26,784 nt of DNA from CAZRUA01 sp964603125 (GTDB lineage Bacteria > Bacteroidota > Bacteroidia > B-17B0 > Aurantibacillaceae): positions 1 through 26,784 of the forward strand of contig CAZRUA010000046.1 of assembly GCA_964603125.1 (NCBI GenBank), read 5' to 3'. Shown one piece after another: positions 25,141 through 26,784 of the stretch (position 1 is its first letter; the number at the start of each line of letters is the position of its first letter). The position numbers were made by a program, and so were the translations under genes. Under the pieces are notes generated by a model that had not been told where the DNA came from, ran no database searches, and was given only the letters and a program-made list of their open reading frames with translations.

Positions 25141-26784
25141 AATTCAAAAACTTGCCCATTGTTATTGATGAATCAATGGATTTAAAACTAGCAAAGGAAG
25201 GATACGTAACATTTAATTTGCTAAACGAAAATGCAATTGAAAATTTAACAAACTATTACAATAAATTTCAACAGGATGAATTGAATCATTTTTACTCTTC
25301 AACGCATTCGCCCGATTTTGAGTTTAGAAAAAAAAGTAGTGATTTTATTAAAGAAACAATCTCAAGCTTATTGCCTAATATATTAAAAGATTACAAGCTA
25401 CTAGGCGGAGCTTTTGTTGTTAAGCCATCGAACGGAAAAGGAATTCTTCAAGCTCATCAAGATTGGAATTTAGTTGACGAAACGAAAGCCCGTTCCTATA
25501 ATTTATGGATACCTCTAATTAGCGTTAACGAGGAAAACGGAGCTGTCTATGTTTTACCAAGGAGTCATTCAAAAATTCAAACAATTAGAGGTCCCCAAAT
25601 ACAATCCCCTTTTAAAGAAATTGAACAACAACTTTGGAAATACTTAACACCTTTACCAATGAAGGCAGGTGAGGCATTACTCTACGACCACGCATTACTG
25701 CACGGTTCTCCGCCAAATCACACAACAAATGCCAGGTTAGGAATTGTTATTGGTATTGCTAGAAAAGATATTGACTTACAAATTTATGGACAAGACAAAG
25801 GAATAATAAAATCCTATGTTTGTGATGAAAACTTTTTTCTTTCAAAAAATACTTTAACCGATTTTACCACATTACCTATAAAATCAATTATTTCCGAGCC
25901 TCAAAAAACATTTACCTTAAATGAATTTGAGCAAATTTTTATGGATGCACAAACAAATAACACCTCAGATATTAAACAACAAACGGATGATACTGATAGT
26001 AGAACCTTTTTTGAAAAATACACATTAAAAAATATTATAGCTGAAGCGAACTATCGTTTGTTTCCTCAAAAAAAATCAACTCCTATTATTGAAAAATCAG
26101 ACTCTACAACTCCAATAAAAAAAGACGTCGCTCAATTTTACAACGAGCAAACAGATAATTTCTTAAAAGTTTACGGAAAGGTTATTCAAGCTTTTCGAAC
26201 AAAAAATGTAAATACACTACTTGATTATCAAATAAACGCCATTAGCCTAAAAAAAGATTTAAAAGTACTCGATGCTGGTTGCGGCGTATGCGGTCCGGCT
26301 GTTTATTTTGCGCAACAAACAGGCTGCAATATTGAAGCGATAACCATATCAAGTGTACAAGTAGAAAAAGCCAAACTCAATATTTCTGAAGCATTGGTTG
26401 AAGCAAAGGTTACAGTTCGCGAAGGAGATTATCATACATTAGAAAACTATTACCCAGAAAATCATTTTGATGTAGTTTACTTTTTAGAATCATTTGGTCA
26501 CGCTATAAATCACGAACAAGTTTTAGCATCCGCTTGGAAAGTTTTAAAACCTGGCGGAATAATATATATAAAAGATTTGTTCGTAAAAAAGGCTCTTTAT
26601 AAAGATATGGAGTTGGGAATTGAAAAAGAAATTAAAAATATAAACACAGCCTACCACTACAATGTTCCCGATTTGAATACAATTTTAGATTATATCCGCA
26701 AGAAAGGATACATTTTATCGTCCTTAAAAACTATTGATATACCTTTAGAAGAGTTTGAAAATTTAACTATTTCCAATGATTTTC
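25125..26784 (+). CDS. PhyH oxygenase fused to a SAM-dependent methyltransferase, C-terminus cut by window edge
   Basis: This reading frame stays open to the right edge (553 codons plus one base). It starts at ATG 25125-25127, inside the end of the previous gene. Residues ~1-260 are a PhyH domain with an intact site: His111 and Asp113 (AHQDWNLVDE), distal His193 (ALLHGSPPN), Arg204. Residues 294-312 carry the tail-like segment TFFEKYTLKNII, here internal, followed by a flexible linker rich in Lys, Ser, Thr and Pro. From ~335 a class I methyltransferase begins: motif I VLDAGCGVCGPA (381-392), then a PENHFDVVYFLES acidic strand and a LKPGG loop. The look of the methyltransferase resembles small-molecule O/N/C-methyltransferases. 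Hydroxylation followed by methylation of the new hydroxyl is an attractive but unproven reading. Confidence 0.83.
   Translation, partial: MGKEVEFKNLPIVIDESMDLKLAKEGYVTFNLLNENAIENLTNYYNKFQQDELNHFYSSTHSPDFEFRKKSSDFIKETISSLLPNILKDYKLLGGAFVVKPSNGKGILQAHQDWNLVDETKARSYNLWIPLISVNEENGAVYVLPRSHSKIQTIRGPQIQSPFKEIEQQLWKYLTPLPMKAGEALLYDHALLHGSPPNHTTNARLGIVIGIARKDIDLQIYGQDKGIIKSYVCDENFFLSKNTLTDFTTLPIKSIISEPQKTFTLNEFEQIFMDAQTNNTSDIKQQTDDTDSRTFFEKYTLKNIIAEANYRLFPQKKSTPIIEKSDSTTPIKKDVAQFYNEQTDNFLKVYGKVIQAFRTKNVNTLLDYQINAISLKKDLKVLDAGCGVCGPAVYFAQQTGCNIEAITISSVQVEKAKLNISEALVEAKVTVREGDYHTLENYYPENHFDVVYFLESFGHAINHEQVLASAWKVLKPGGIIYIKDLFVKKALYKDMELGIEKEIKNINTAYHYNVPDLNTILDYIRKKGYILSSLKTIDIPLEEFENLTISNDF

Overview
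This window looks like an AT-rich Bacteroidota chromosome, most likely from Flavobacteriia or a close relative. The evidence is very large secreted proteins built from SprB-type repeats and PKD/Ig-like modules, a C-terminal type IX secretion (T9SS) sorting domain, sparse Shine-Dalgarno use, and a promoter that fits the Bacteroidota pattern TTG-N20-TAnnTTTG. No rRNA, tRNA, CRISPR array, insertion sequence or integrase was seen. No gene-free stretch exceeds 300 bases; the longest gap is 2241-2451.

Region 1 (1-9666, minus strand) holds two tandem paralogous surface or secreted repeat proteins. The upstream one (2452-9666, 2404 residues) is complete: signal peptide, conserved N-terminal module, a tandemly duplicated Ig-like/LamG/PKD-like block, 13 SprB-type repeats, and a T9SS type A sorting domain. 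The second (1-2240) has the same N-terminal module and at least six SprB-type repeats, and runs off the left edge.

Region 2 (9750-19362, minus strand) is a compact eight-gene run that reads as a cell-surface glycan or glycolipid operon. In transcription order it encodes an N-terminal-Twitch radical SAM protein (TTG start), a membrane-anchored SGNH hydrolase, a UbiA-family prenyltransferase, a GT4 glycosyltransferase, a GDP-mannose 3,5-epimerase-like enzyme, a GT-A-like glycosyltransferase, a short nucleotide-sugar dehydrogenase, and a two-domain glycosyltransferase whose second domain is degenerate. Gaps are 0-37 bp and some genes overlap, so co-transcription is likely.

Region 3 (19463-26784, plus strand) diverges from region 2 across 100 bp carrying a good promoter. 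It is a tight run of five proteins with six phytanoyl-CoA-dioxygenase-like (PhyH, Fe(II)/2-oxoglutarate oxygenase) domains, interrupted only by a Wzm-type ABC polysaccharide export permease. One protein carries two PhyH domains, the first with HxN in place of the HxD metal motif. The last protein fuses PhyH to a SAM-dependent methyltransferase and runs off the right edge. Most of the PhyH proteins carry a short Phe-Phe/basic amphipathic tail.

The most interesting unit is region 3: an expanded PhyH oxygenase array tied to a polysaccharide exporter and facing a glycan operon. My inference is a system that hydroxylates (and O-methylates) an exported glycan, glycolipid or precursor. The substrate cannot be read from the sequence.
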